A stretch of DNA of 64,000 nucleotides from Pseudomonas moraviensis (GCF_900105805.1 NZ_LT629788.1:4758501-4822500), one strand, 5' to 3'. Positions 32,254 to 41,463 are shown, counted from the stretch's first letter. Notes: generated by a model not told the origin, from the sequence alone. Program-made: numbers and translations.

Positions 32254-33924
32254 TCAGCTATCCAGTGCTTTGTATTTTTCGCGCAGGTGGTTGCGGATAT
32301 ACACCGCCGACAGGTTCAACGTCGCGATCACCAGCACCAGCAGCAGCGCGGTGGCGTAGACCAGCGGGCGGGCGGCTTCGACGTTCGGGCTCTGGAAGCC
32401 GACGTCATAGATGTGGAAGCCCAGGTGCATGATCTTCTGGTCCAGGTGCAGGTACGGGTAGTTGCCGTCCACCGGCAGCGACGGCGCCAGTTTCACCACA
32501 CCCACCAGCATCAGCGGCGCCACTTCACCGGCGGCGCGCGCCACGGCGAGGATCATGCCGGTCATCATTGCCGGGCTGGCCATCGGGATAACGATTTTCC
32601 ACAGCGTTTCCGCTTTGGTCGCGCCGAGGGCCAACGAACCTTCACGCACGGTACGCGGGATACGCGCCAGACCTTCTTCGGTCGCCACGATCACCACCGG
32701 CACTGCGAGCAAGGCCAGAGTCAGCGAGGCCCAGAGCAGGCCCGGCGTGCCGAAGGTCGGTGCCGGCAATGCTTCAGGGAAGAACAAGCGGTCGACCGAA
32801 CCACCCAGCACGTAGACGAAGAAGCCCAGGCCGAACACGCCATACACGATCGCCGGTACGCCGGCGAGGTTGTTCACCGCGATACGAATGACGCGAGTCA
32901 GGGTGTTCTGCTTGGCGTATTCACGCAGGTACACCGCCGCCAGCACGCCGAACGGGGTGACGATCATCGCCATGATCAGGGTCATCATCACGGTGCCAAA
33001 GATCGCCGGGAAAATCCCGCCTTCGGTGTTGGCTTCACGGGGATCATCGGAGAGGAATTCCCAGATCTTGCTGAAGTAGAAACCGACCTTGGTCAACGTG
33101 CTCATCGCGTTCGGCTGGTAGGCGTGAACCACTTTGCCCAGACCGATTTCAATCTCTTTGCCGTTGGCATCGCGAGCGGTCAACGCGTCGCGGTTGAACT
33201 GCGCATGCAGATCGGCCAGACGCGCCTCGATGTCCTGATAGCGCGCGTTCAACTCGGCGCGCTCGGATTCCATGTCCGCTTGTGCGGTGGCGTCGAGTTT
33301 GCCTTCAAGCTCCAGCTTGCGGCCGTGCAGGCGGATGCGTTCGAGGCCGGCGTTGATCGCGCCGATGTCGACTTTCTCCAGCGATTTCAGTTGTGCAGCG
33401 AGGCCGTTCACGCGGTCGATGCGCGCTTGCAGTTCAGGCCATGCGGCCTCGCCCTCGGCGATGACCTTGCCGTCCTGTTTGACGTTGACCAGGTAGCCGT
33501 AGAAGTTGCCCCACTCACGACGCTCGATCGCCATCAGCTCGGGCGGCGTGGTCTGATTGGTCAGCCACTCGCCGACGATCCAGGTGAAGTCGTTGCCGTT
33601 CAGATCACGGTTGCCGACCTTGATCAGCTCGCGGGTCATGAATTCCGGGCCTTCGTCCGGCACCGGCAGGCCGGCACTCTTCAGACGGGCACGCGGCACT
33701 TCTTCTTTTTGCACCACTTCGCCGATCACCAGGTGATTGGCCTGGCCCGGTACGTCGTAATGCGCGTGGATCAGATCCGCCGGCCAGAAATGACCGAGAC
33801 CGCGCACGGCAATCACTGCCAACAGGCCAATGGTCATGATGACCGCGATGGACACCGCGCCACCGCTGATCCAGACGCCGGGGGCGCCGCTCTTGAACCA
33901 TCCTTTCAGGGAGTTCTGTTTCAC
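32254..33924 (-). CDS. pstA: Phosphate ABC transporter permease PstA, with large periplasmic insertion
   Basis: 556 residues, against about 300 in E. coli. TM1 (SIAVIMTIGLLAVIAVRGL, about 24-43) is followed by about 240 residues of extracytoplasmic sequence before the usual permease core. That segment includes a charged, probably coiled-coil stretch (AAQLKSLEKVDIGAINAGLE to AELNARYQDIEARLADLH). The core starts around residue 300 (FGTVMMTLIMAMIVTPFGVL). The EAA-type loop is EGSLALGATKAETLWKIVIP. The extension is known in pseudomonad PstA proteins, but its job is unclear. Confidence 0.95.
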   Translation of the reverse strand: MKQNSLKGWFKSGAPGVWISGGAVSIAVIMTIGLLAVIAVRGLGHFWPADLIHAHYDVPGQANHLVIGEVVQKEEVPRARLKSAGLPVPDEGPEFMTRELIKVGNRDLNGNDFTWIVGEWLTNQTTPPELMAIERREWGNFYGYLVNVKQDGKVIAEGEAAWPELQARIDRVNGLAAQLKSLEKVDIGAINAGLERIRLHGRKLELEGKLDATAQADMESERAELNARYQDIEARLADLHAQFNRDALTARDANGKEIEIGLGKVVHAYQPNAMSTLTKVGFYFSKIWEFLSDDPREANTEGGIFPAIFGTVMMTLIMAMIVTPFGVLAAVYLREYAKQNTLTRVIRIAVNNLAGVPAIVYGVFGLGFFVYVLGGSVDRLFFPEALPAPTFGTPGLLWASLTLALLAVPVVIVATEEGLARIPRTVREGSLALGATKAETLWKIVIPMASPAMMTGMILAVARAAGEVAPLMLVGVVKLAPSLPVDGNYPYLHLDQKIMHLGFHIYDVGFQSPNVEAARPLVYATALLLVLVIATLNLSAVYIRNHLREKYKALDS

Positions 33925-33940
33925 AGACTTCTACCTTTGC

Positions 33941-36226
33941 TTAAAGCGACGAGTATTTCTTGCGCAGACGCTGACGAATCAGTTCTGCCAGGGTGTTCAT
34001 GACGAAGGTGAACATCAGCAGCACCAATGCCGAGAGGAACAGCACGCGGTAGTGGCTGCCGCCGACTTCCGACTCGGGCATTTCCACCGCGACGTTAGCA
34101 GCCAGGGTGCGCAGGCCTTCGAACAGGTTCATCTCCATGACCGGGGTGTTGCCGGTGGCCATCAGCACGATCATGGTCTCGCCGACCGCACGGCCCATGC
34201 CGATCATCAGCGCCGAGAAAATGCCCGGACTGGCGGTCAGGATCACCACGCGGGTCATGGTCTGCCATGGCGTGGCGCCGAGGGCCAGAGAACCCAGGGT
34301 CAGGCCGCGCGGCACGCTGAACACGGCGTCCTCGGCGATCGAGTAGATGTTCGGGATCACCGCAAAACCCATGGCCAGACCGACCACCAGAGCGTTGCGC
34401 TGGTCGTAGGTGATGCCCAGGTCGTGGGAAATCCACATGCGCATGTCGCCACCGAAGAACCAGTTCTCCATGAACGGACTCATGTACAGCGACAGCCAGC
34501 CCACAAACAGGATCACCGGAATCAGCAGCGCACTTTCCCAGCCATCCGGGACTTTCAGGCGGATCGACTCGGGCAGGCGGCTGAAGGTGAAACCGGCGAC
34601 GAGGATGCCGATCGGCAGCAGCATCAACAGGCTGAAAATCCCCGGCAGATGACCTTCGACATACGGCGCCAGGAACAGGCCGGCGAAGAAACCGAGGATC
34701 ACCGTCGGCATCGCTTCCATCAGCTCGATCACCGGTTTGACCTTGCGGCGCATGCCCGGGGCCATGAAGTACGCGGTGTAGATCGCCGCAGCGACGGCCA
34801 GTGGCGCCGCCAGCAACATCGCGTAGAACGCGGCTTTCAGGGTGCCGAAGGTCAGCGGCGACAGGCTCAGTTTCGGTTCGAAATCGGTGTTGGCCGCCGT
34901 CGATTGCCAGACGTATTTAGGCTCGTCGTAGTTCTCGTACCAGACCTTGCTCCACAACGCGCTCCACGATACTTCCGGGTGCGGGTTGTCGAGCAGCAGC
35001 GGTTGCAGCTTGCCGCCGGCTTCGACGATCACCCGGTTGGCGCGTGGCGACAGACCGAACAGGCCCTGGCCTTCAACTACCTGATCAACCAGCAAAGTGC
35101 GGTGCGCGGTGCTGTGGAACACGCCGAGCTTGCCGCTGGCATCGAGGGCGAGGAAGCCTTTGCGGCGTTCTTCGGCAGCGATTTCAACGATCGGCGTGGT
35201 GCCCATCTGGAAAGTGCGGATCTGCTTCAGGCGCAGCTCGCCATCGGTGTCGCGGGCCATGAACCACTGGGCCAGACCGCCCTTGGAATCACCGACGATC
35301 AGCGAGATGCCGCCGACCAGTTGCCCGGTCGCAGTGACTTCGGCGTCGGCATTTTCCAGCAGTTTGTAGCGGCCGTTGAGGCTCTTGTCGCGCAGGCTGA
35401 ACACGTCGGCCTGGGCACGTCCGTTGACCACGTACAGCCATTGCTGACGCGGGTCGACGAAGATGTTTTTCACCGGCTCGGTCATCTGCGGCAGATCGAT
35501 ACGCTTCTGCTCGTTGGTGACTTCGCCGGTCATCATGTTTTCTTCGCTGGTCAGCGAGAGCACGTTGAGTTGCGAACCGGTGGAGCCGACCAGCATCAGC
35601 GTCGAGTCGGTGGCGTTGAGGCTGACATGCTCCAGCGCGCCGCCGCTTTCATTCAGCGCGATCGGCGCCTCACCGTACGGGTATTCGATGGCCGGGCTGA
35701 TGGTTTTCTTGCCATCCGGGTAGCTGACTTTATAGGTGTGACGGAACACCAGCGCCTGGCCGTTGGACAGGCCTACGGCCACCAGCGGATGGCCCGGCTG
35801 ATCTTCGCCAATCGAAGTCACCGTTGCGCCCGCCGGCAATGGCAGGTCGACGCGCTTGAGTTCAGCGCCACTGTCGATATCGAAAAACAGCGCCTGGCCC
35901 TTGTCGGAGACGCGCATGGCCACCTGATTCTGCTCCTCGAGCGAGATCATCAGCGGCTTGCCGGCGTCCTGCATCCAGGCCGGGGTGATCGAGTCTTTCG
36001 CGGTCAGGTCGGCACCCTGGAACAAGGGCGCAACGACATACGCGAGGAAAAAGAAAATCAGGGTGATTGCCGCGAGCACCGCCAGGCCGCCAACAAGGAC
36101 GTACCAGCGGGTGAAGCGATCCTTGAGCGCGCGAATGCGACGCTTGCGTTGCAGCTCAGGCGTATTGAAATCAATGCGCTTGGGAGGGGAAGACGTAGTC
36201 ATTGGGGAATTGGCCAGATCATTCAT
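33941..36226 (-). CDS. pstC: Phosphate ABC transporter permease PstC, with large periplasmic domain
   Basis: 761 residues from the ATG at 36226 (MNDLANSPMTTSSPPKR); an ATG at 36202 gives 753, and 36232 gives 763. E. coli PstC is about 319. After TM1 (WYVLVGGLAVLAAITLIFFF), roughly 380 residues form an extracytoplasmic region with propeller-like repeats (TSIGEDQPGHPLVAVGLSNG, QQWLYVVNGRAQADVFSL). The permease core then starts near residue 450. EAA loop: LGSLALGATPWQTMTRVVIL. The predicted transcript start coincides with the 36226 ATG, so translation may be leaderless or begin at 36202. pstA lies 16 bp downstream. Confidence 0.94.
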   Translation of the reverse strand: MNDLANSPMTTSSPPKRIDFNTPELQRKRRIRALKDRFTRWYVLVGGLAVLAAITLIFFFLAYVVAPLFQGADLTAKDSITPAWMQDAGKPLMISLEEQNQVAMRVSDKGQALFFDIDSGAELKRVDLPLPAGATVTSIGEDQPGHPLVAVGLSNGQALVFRHTYKVSYPDGKKTISPAIEYPYGEAPIALNESGGALEHVSLNATDSTLMLVGSTGSQLNVLSLTSEENMMTGEVTNEQKRIDLPQMTEPVKNIFVDPRQQWLYVVNGRAQADVFSLRDKSLNGRYKLLENADAEVTATGQLVGGISLIVGDSKGGLAQWFMARDTDGELRLKQIRTFQMGTTPIVEIAAEERRKGFLALDASGKLGVFHSTAHRTLLVDQVVEGQGLFGLSPRANRVIVEAGGKLQPLLLDNPHPEVSWSALWSKVWYENYDEPKYVWQSTAANTDFEPKLSLSPLTFGTLKAAFYAMLLAAPLAVAAAIYTAYFMAPGMRRKVKPVIELMEAMPTVILGFFAGLFLAPYVEGHLPGIFSLLMLLPIGILVAGFTFSRLPESIRLKVPDGWESALLIPVILFVGWLSLYMSPFMENWFFGGDMRMWISHDLGITYDQRNALVVGLAMGFAVIPNIYSIAEDAVFSVPRGLTLGSLALGATPWQTMTRVVILTASPGIFSALMIGMGRAVGETMIVLMATGNTPVMEMNLFEGLRTLAANVAVEMPESEVGGSHYRVLFLSALVLLMFTFVMNTLAELIRQRLRKKYSSL

Positions 36227-36232
36227 GCGCAC

Positions 36233-36266
36233 ACCCTAGCGATCCTGTATGACAGAAAGATGACAG
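36233..36266 (-). promoter_or_regulatory. Pho box and -10 element upstream of pstC
   Basis: On the minus strand CTGTCATCTTTCTGTCAT (36249-36266) is an exact double CTGTCAT with a 4-nt spacer. Ten nt downstream is TAGGGT (about 36233-36238) as a -10 element. A further GCGTCAC unit lies 4 nt upstream of the box. The predicted start of transcription is about 36226. Confidence 0.88.
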
Positions 36267-36338
36267 TGCAGTGACGCAGCAAATCCGCCGCCAGCGGCAT
36301 GCTGGAGGAGGATCGAAAAATTCGATGTCGTGAAACCT

Positions 36339-36440
36339 GTGCAGGAGCTGTCGAGGGAACCGAGGCTGCGATCTTTTGATCTTGCGATCAGAAGCCAGAT
36401 CAAAAGATCGCAGCCTCGGTTCCCTCGTCAGTTCCTACAG
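36339..36440. repeat. REPIN, type C, inverted arrangement
   Basis: The long palindrome has GCTGCGATCTTTTGATC on the left and GATCAAAAGATCGCAGC on the right, with outer AGGAGCTGTCGAGGGAACCG / CGGTTCCCTCGTCAGTTCCT. The AAAAGATC ends face inward, unlike the other type C copies. It lies in the gap between pstS and pstC. Confidence 0.88.
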
Positions 36441-36480
36441 GGTTTCAGCAGGTCCGGGTTTTGCCCCCGGATCCAAAGTG

Positions 36481-37479
36481 TTATTTCTTGGCGACCGCGC
36501 CGCCTTCCTGCAGACCCAGGTCAGCCAGAGCTTTGGCAGCAACCTTGGCTGGCAGCGGGATGTAGCCGTCTTTCACTACCACTTCCTGGCCCTGTTTCGA
36601 CAGCACCAGCTTCACGAACTCGGCTTCCAGCGGGGCCAGAGGCTTGTTCGGGGCCTTGTTGACGTAAACGTAGAGGAAGCGCGACAGCGGATACTTGCCG
36701 TTCAGGGCGTTTTCTTCGGTGTCTTCGATGAACTCGGAGCTGCCTTTCTTGGCCAGAGGTACGGTTTTCACGCTGGCGGTCTTGTAACCGATGCCCGAGT
36801 AACCGATGCCGTTGAGCGAGGAGCTGATCGACTGCACTACCGACGCCGAACCTGGTTGCTCGTTGACGTTAGGCTTGTAGTCGCCTTTGCACAGGGCTTC
36901 TTCCTTGAAGTAGCCGTAGGTGCCGGATACCGAGTTGCGGCCGAACAATTGCACTGGCTTGTTGGCCAGGTCGCCGGTCACGCCCAGATCGCCCCAGGTT
37001 TTCACGTCGGCCTTGGCGCCGCACAGGCGGGTCGACGAGAAGATCGCATCAACCTGTTCCATGGTCAGGTGCTGGATCGGGTTGTCCTTGTGCACGAACA
37101 CCGCCAGGGCGTCCACGGCAACCGGGATAGCAGTGGGCTTGTAGCCGTACTTCTGCTCGAAGGCCGCCAGTTCGGTGTCCTTCATCTTGCGGCTCATCGG
37201 GCCCAGGTTAGAGGTGCCTTCGGTCAGCGCAGGTGGTGCAGTGGCCGAGCCTGCTGCCTGAATCTGGATGTTGACGTTCGGGTATTCTTTTTTGTAGTTC
37301 TCGGCCCAGAGGGTCATGAGGTTGGCCAGGGTATCGGAACCGACGCTGGACAGGTTGCCCGACACACCAGTGGTCTTGGTGTAGCTCGGGATAGCAGGGT
37401 CAACAGCGGCGAACGCGTTGGCAGTCGCAACGCCAGCAGCGACAAAAGTCATTGCCGCCATCAAACGCTTCAGTTTCAT
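36481..37479 (-). CDS. pstS: Phosphate-binding protein PstS
   Basis: 332 residues. The signal peptide MKLKRLMAAMTFVAAGVATA ends near NAFAAVD; there is no lipobox, so it is periplasmic. Binding features are GSDTLANLM, the AGSATAPPALTEGTSNLGPM loop (phosphate contacts), and RNSVSGTYGYFKEEALC. It has the length and pattern of the Pseudomonas PstS group (PstS/DING-like) rather than E. coli PstS. It delivers phosphate to PstCA. It is separated from pstC by about 250 bp, with its own Pho box and a REPIN between them. Confidence 0.96.
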   Translation of the reverse strand: MKLKRLMAAMTFVAAGVATANAFAAVDPAIPSYTKTTGVSGNLSSVGSDTLANLMTLWAENYKKEYPNVNIQIQAAGSATAPPALTEGTSNLGPMSRKMKDTELAAFEQKYGYKPTAIPVAVDALAVFVHKDNPIQHLTMEQVDAIFSSTRLCGAKADVKTWGDLGVTGDLANKPVQLFGRNSVSGTYGYFKEEALCKGDYKPNVNEQPGSASVVQSISSSLNGIGYSGIGYKTASVKTVPLAKKGSSEFIEDTEENALNGKYPLSRFLYVYVNKAPNKPLAPLEAEFVKLVLSKQGQEVVVKDGYIPLPAKVAAKALADLGLQEGGAVAKK

Positions 37480-37541
37480 GCCTTACTCCTAGCAGATAGG
37501 GTGTGTTAAGTCGGGGCCAAGTATCGGCAGGCCATGTGAAC

Positions 37542-37575
37542 ACTCTATGGCTGAAATATGACAATTGGATGAAAG
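37542..37575 (-). promoter_or_regulatory. Pho box and -10 element upstream of pstS
   Basis: On the minus strand CTTTCATCCAATTGTCAT (37558-37575) is a double 7-mer with a 4-nt spacer. A third unit, CAGCCAT, follows after another 4 nt. Ten nt after the first pair is TAGAGT (37542-37547) as -10. The predicted start is near 37535, giving a leader of about 55 nt before the pstS ATG. Confidence 0.82.
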
Positions 37576-37614
37576 GCCAGCATCGGTTATTGCTAAGTGA
37601 TTTGTGGCGCCTCA

Positions 37615-37680
37615 TTCGCGAGCAGGCTCGCTCCCACAATTGAAATGCATTCCAACTGTGGGAGCGAGCCTGCTCGCGAA
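37615..37680. repeat. REPIN, type B
   Basis: The arms TTCGCGAGCAGGCTCGCTCC and the inverse GGAGCGAGCCTGCTCGCGAA are perfectly inverted for 24 nt, with an 18-nt loop. It sits between the pstS promoter and the end of the transporter gene. A second type B element is at 61777. Confidence 0.92.
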
Positions 37681-37710
37681 GACGTCGGAATTGCTGGAGG
37701 ATATCTCGGG

Positions 37711-39009
37711 TCAGCGACCCTTCTTCCACAGCCACGCTCCCACCACCATCCCCATCCCGCACAACACCGCTACGTAGTAAGCCGGCCCCATCGCGCTTTC
37801 CTTCAACAGCAAGCTCACCACCATCGGCGTCAAGCCACCGAAAATTGCGTAAGCGACGTTGTACGAAAACGACAACCCGCTGAATCGCACCACCGGAGGG
37901 AACGCCTTGACCATCACGTACGGCACCGCGCCAATCGTGCCGACCAGCAGACCGGTCAATGCGTACAGCGGGAACAGCCAGTTCGGGTGGTCGGCGAGGC
38001 TGTGGTAGAAGGTCCAGGAGCTGATCAGCAGGCCCAGGCAACCGAACACGAATACGCGACCGGCGCCGAAGCGATCAGCCAGTGCGCCGGCGCCGATGCA
38101 GCCGAGGCTGAGGAAGACGATCGCCAGACTGTTGGCTTGCAGCGCGGTGGTTGGCGAGAAGTGGTAGACCGTTTGCAGCACGGTCGGGGTCATCAGAATC
38201 ACCACGACGACGCCTGCCGACAGCAACCAGGTCAGCAGCATCGAGATGGCGATGGCGCCGCGGTGGTCACGCAGTACCGCGCGCAGCGGCACTTCTTCGG
38301 CCAGTGCCTTACGCAGTTGCAGTTCGGCGAATACCGGGGTTTCGTGCAGCCAGCGGCGCAGATACACCGAGAACAGGCCGAACACGCCGCCAAGCAGGAA
38401 CGGAATTCGCCAGGCGTAATCCGACACTTCAACGGGCGTATAAATGCTGTTGATCGCCGTGGCGACCAGCGAGCCAAGGAGGATGCCGGCAGTCAGACCG
38501 CTGGTGAGGGTGCCGCAGGCGTAGCCGATGTGCTTTTGCGGTACGTGTTCGGAAACGAAGACCCACGCCCCCGGCACCTCACCGCCAATCGCGGCGCCCT
38601 GGATCACCCGCATCAGCAGCAACAGGATCGGCGCCCAGATGCCGATCTGCGCGTAGGTCGGCAGCAGGCCCATGATCAGCGTCGGTACGGCCATCATGAA
38701 AATGCTCAGGGTGAACATTTTCTTGCGCCCCAGCAGGTCGCCGAAGTGCGCCATGACGATGCCGCCCAGCGGCCGCGCCAGATAGCCGGCCGCAAAGATG
38801 CCGAAGGTCTGCATCAAGCGCAGCCACTCGGGCATGTCGGCCGGGAAGAACAGCTTGCCGACCACGGTGGCGAAGAAAACGAAGATGATGAAATCGTAAA
38901 ACTCCAGCGCCCCGCCAAGGGCGGACAGCGACAGAGTCTTGTAGTCATTGCGGGTCAACGGTCGTGCGGGTTGCTCGGGCTGCGCGAGGCTCGAAGGCGC
39001 TGTGGTCAT
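37711..39009 (-). CDS. MFS transporter of the metabolite:H+ symporter (MHS) type
   Basis: 432 residues from the ATG at 39009 (MTTAPSSLAQPEQPARPLTR). Twelve hydrophobic segments are visible. Family markers are LSLSALGGALEFYDFIIFVF, the loop 2-3 motif AHFGDLLGRKKMF and RVIQGAAIGGEVPGAWVFVS. MHS transporters move organic acids, proline/betaine or dicarboxylates with protons; the substrate here cannot be told. The upstream frame open to 39105 is probably not translated. It is not linked to the pst genes functionally as far as the sequence shows. Confidence 0.9.
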   Translation of the reverse strand: MTTAPSSLAQPEQPARPLTRNDYKTLSLSALGGALEFYDFIIFVFFATVVGKLFFPADMPEWLRLMQTFGIFAAGYLARPLGGIVMAHFGDLLGRKKMFTLSIFMMAVPTLIMGLLPTYAQIGIWAPILLLLMRVIQGAAIGGEVPGAWVFVSEHVPQKHIGYACGTLTSGLTAGILLGSLVATAINSIYTPVEVSDYAWRIPFLLGGVFGLFSVYLRRWLHETPVFAELQLRKALAEEVPLRAVLRDHRGAIAISMLLTWLLSAGVVVVILMTPTVLQTVYHFSPTTALQANSLAIVFLSLGCIGAGALADRFGAGRVFVFGCLGLLISSWTFYHSLADHPNWLFPLYALTGLLVGTIGAVPYVMVKAFPPVVRFSGLSFSYNVAYAIFGGLTPMVVSLLLKESAMGPAYYVAVLCGMGMVVGAWLWKKGR

Positions 39010-39386
39010 GGCAAGGGCTTCTCTTATAGTCGAATCTGTCGCCACAACAACGCTGGCGGTGGCTTGGACAGGTTCGGCACCATAGCAAATTGTTCGAAAA
39101 AGCACATAGAGGTGCGTAATTGACGGTCGAAATCAGAACCGGGTGGTCGTCGCGGGGTCTATCGACCGATATACTCGCCACCTGCGCAGGATTTGTAAGA
39201 GGTTACTGTGCGAAAACGTTGTTGGCCCGTCCTTTGCTCGGGATTTAGCCTTTTTCGCAGAGTTTCCCTTTAGGCGCCTGATGGAAAACGTGACGAACGC
39301 AGTGTGTTCGGTGTTGAATCGTTTTTCTTGAAGACGGCTACCACCCGCAATACCCACGAAGAGTCACGGGTCAGAGGCCCCTCGGC
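39010..39386. other. Intergenic region between divergent transporter and thioesterase genes
   Basis: A 377-bp gap that must hold the promoters of both neighbours. Short frames inside (such as 39143-39331) lack an RBS and family features. No repeat, hairpin or known operator was recognised. Confidence 0.5.
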
Positions 39387-39791
39387 ATGATAGAGCTCGA
39401 ACAAGAAGATCCGATCCCACAGGGCGACCTGGCCCTGCAAATCACCGCACTTCCGCGCGAAACCAATGGCTTTGGCGATATTTTCGGCGGCTGGCTGGTC
39501 GCGCAAATGGATCTGGCCGGCACCGCCATGGCCAGCCGTGTTGCCGGTGGCCGCGTCGCCACCGTCGCCATCGACCGCATGGCGTTTCTCGTGCCGGTCG
39601 CCGTAGGCGCGCAGTTGTCCTTTTATACCCAGACCCTGGAAATCGGCCGCAGCTCGATCCAGATGATGGTCGAAGTGTGGAGCGATGACCCACTGTCCAG
39701 CGAATGGCGCAAGGTTACCGAAGCGGTTTTCGTCTTCGTTGCCATCGACGGCAGCGGTCGCACCCGCTCGGTGCCGCCACGCGCGCGTTAA
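39387..39791 (+). CDS. Acyl-CoA thioesterase, YciA-like hotdog fold
   Basis: 134 residues. The hotdog signature is present: NGFGDIFGGWLVAQMDLAGT (catalytic Asp in QMD), VATVAIDRMAFLVPVAVGAQ and the FVFVAID strand. YciA-type enzymes hydrolyse acyl-CoA thioesters of varied chain length in the cytoplasm. It is monocistronic or pairs with the mutarotase gene 57 bp downstream. Confidence 0.92.
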   Translation: MIELEQEDPIPQGDLALQITALPRETNGFGDIFGGWLVAQMDLAGTAMASRVAGGRVATVAIDRMAFLVPVAVGAQLSFYTQTLEIGRSSIQMMVEVWSDDPLSSEWRKVTEAVFVFVAIDGSGRTRSVPPRAR

Positions 39792-39848
39792 ACCTCGCGG
39801 CCGTTTTGCGGTCGATAGTCGTCCCCAGTGTCTGATCGAGAGTTGCCC

Positions 39849-40748
39849 ATGAACACGCCCAACGTTGAAGCCGTCAAACAGGATGAACTGAACTGCTGGC
39901 GCATCCGCCACGGCAAGGCCGAAGTGCTGGTGGCCCAGCAAGGCGCGCACATCCTCAGTTATCAGATCGACGGCCAGCCGCCGATCATCTGGCTCAACGA
40001 CAAGGCCGAGTTCAAGACCGGCAAGAGCATTCGCGCCGGTGTGCCGGTGTGCTGGCCGTGGTTCGGCAAGTTCGAACGCAACCCGCACAGCGTGCAGGTC
40101 ATGTATACCGGCGAACAACCGGCCCCCGCGCACGGTCTGGTGCGGGCGATGGACTGGGAGTTGGGCAACATCGAATCAGAGGCTGACGGCATCAAGGTCG
40201 AGTTCAGGCTGCCCTACCCGGAAGGCGGCCTGCCGGGCTGGCCGCACGAGGTCGATCTGACCCTGACCCTGCATCTGGCGGATCAATTGCACTACAGCCT
40301 GACCAGCCATAACCGTGGTACTGACACCGTCACATTGAGTCAGGCGCTGCACACGTATTTCGCCGTGAGTGACGTGCGCACTGTGCATGTCGACGGCGTG
40401 GCCGGGCTGAATTACATCGAGACCCTGGATGACTGGAACACGGCCAGCCAGAGCGGCGATCTGCATTTCAGTGGCGAGACCGACCGCATCTACCTTGACG
40501 CTCCGCCACAGCTGAGCATCGTTGATCCGACCTGGGAACGACGCATCGTGCTGACGGCTACAGGCTCGCGGACTGCGGTGATCTGGAACCCGTGGATCGA
40601 CCGCGCCGCCGCATTGCCCGACATGGACAACGACGGCTGGCAGCGCATGCTGTGCATCGAGACGGCGAATGTGATGGACGACATCGTGAGCCTGGCGCCG
40701 GGTGCGAGCCACACCATGGGCGTCAGCGTCGCCAGCAAACCACTTTAA
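39849..40748 (+). CDS. D-hexose-6-phosphate mutarotase (aldose-1-epimerase-like)
   Basis: 299 residues from the ATG at 39849; a GTG seven codons upstream is possible. Features of the YeaD group are ILSYQIDGQPPIIWLND, RAGVPVCWPWFG, the AHGLVRAMDWEL region (catalytic His) and VIWNPWIDRAAALPDMDN near the C terminus (with Glu in MLCIETANV). It interconverts anomers of hexose-6-phosphates. A type C REPIN follows immediately. Confidence 0.93.
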   Translation: MNTPNVEAVKQDELNCWRIRHGKAEVLVAQQGAHILSYQIDGQPPIIWLNDKAEFKTGKSIRAGVPVCWPWFGKFERNPHSVQVMYTGEQPAPAHGLVRAMDWELGNIESEADGIKVEFRLPYPEGGLPGWPHEVDLTLTLHLADQLHYSLTSHNRGTDTVTLSQALHTYFAVSDVRTVHVDGVAGLNYIETLDDWNTASQSGDLHFSGETDRIYLDAPPQLSIVDPTWERRIVLTATGSRTAVIWNPWIDRAAALPDMDNDGWQRMLCIETANVMDDIVSLAPGASHTMGVSVASKPL

Positions 40749-40751
40749 GAT

Positions 40752-40831
40752 CAAAAGATCGCAGCCTTCGGCAGCTCCTACAGGGCGTACATCAATCCCA
40801 TGTAGGAGCTGCCGAAGGCTGCGATCTTTTG
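40752..40831. repeat. REPIN, type C
   Basis: Arms CAAAAGATCGCAGCCTTCGG and the inverse CCGAAGGCTGCGATCTTTTG. It fills the 85-bp gap between the convergent mutarotase and DUF3299 genes and could serve as a terminator. Confidence 0.92.
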
Positions 40832-40833
40832 CT

Positions 40834-41370
40834 TTAAAGGTCAGCCTCCTGCACCACCCGCACCTTATCCGCTTCCAGCGCATAGGCCGCATCCGCCAGG
40901 TCATTACTGACCTTTTCGATTTTCAGCGTGCCGGTCACCCAGAGCGGTGTATAGATGTCGTCCAGCTTCAAGCCTTTCGGATAACGCACCAGCACCAGTT
41001 GATTCGGCGGCGGTGGCGGCACGTGGATGCACGCGCCCGGATACGGCACGAGGAAGAACAACGTGCTGCGGCCCTTGGCATCGGATTCCAGCGGCACCGG
41101 GTAACCACCGAGGCGGATGTGCTTGTCGTTCATCGACGCCACGGTTTTCGTTGAATACATCACCGCCGGCAGACCTTTGGCCTGCTTCATACCGCCCTTC
41201 TCGGTGAAAGTGCCAGTGGCCTCGGGGGAGTTGTGGTCGATTTCAGGCATGGCCTCGAGGGCCTTCTGGTCCGACTTGGGCATCAGTTCCAGCCAGTCGG
41301 TTTCCGGCAGTTCGCCGGCGTGGGCGAGATAGCTGCCCAGCAAAAGGAGAGTCAACAGAAGACGGCGCAT
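40834..41370 (-). CDS. DUF3299 exported protein
   Basis: 178 residues with a signal peptide (MRRLLLTLLLLGSYLAHA, then GE). The conserved motif GGYPVPLE...LVPYPGACIHVPPPPPNQLV marks DUF3299 proteins, which are periplasmic and of unknown function. The proline run and the single cysteine in GACIHVPP are family hallmarks. DUF3299 genes are often associated with transporter or permease genes; here the upstream neighbour is a GlsB-like gene 93 bp away. Confidence 0.9.
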   Translation of the reverse strand: MRRLLLTLLLLGSYLAHAGELPETDWLELMPKSDQKALEAMPEIDHNSPEATGTFTEKGGMKQAKGLPAVMYSTKTVASMNDKHIRLGGYPVPLESDAKGRSTLFFLVPYPGACIHVPPPPPNQLVLVRYPKGLKLDDIYTPLWVTGTLKIEKVSNDLADAAYALEADKVRVVQEADL

Positions 41371-41463
41371 GAAGGTGCTCGGCAGGCAAGGGAATGAACG
41401 GTGAGTCGCCGCGCATTCTAGCCCTCCCGGCCGCGATGGCCGAGAGTGCTTTGTCGCTTTCGA

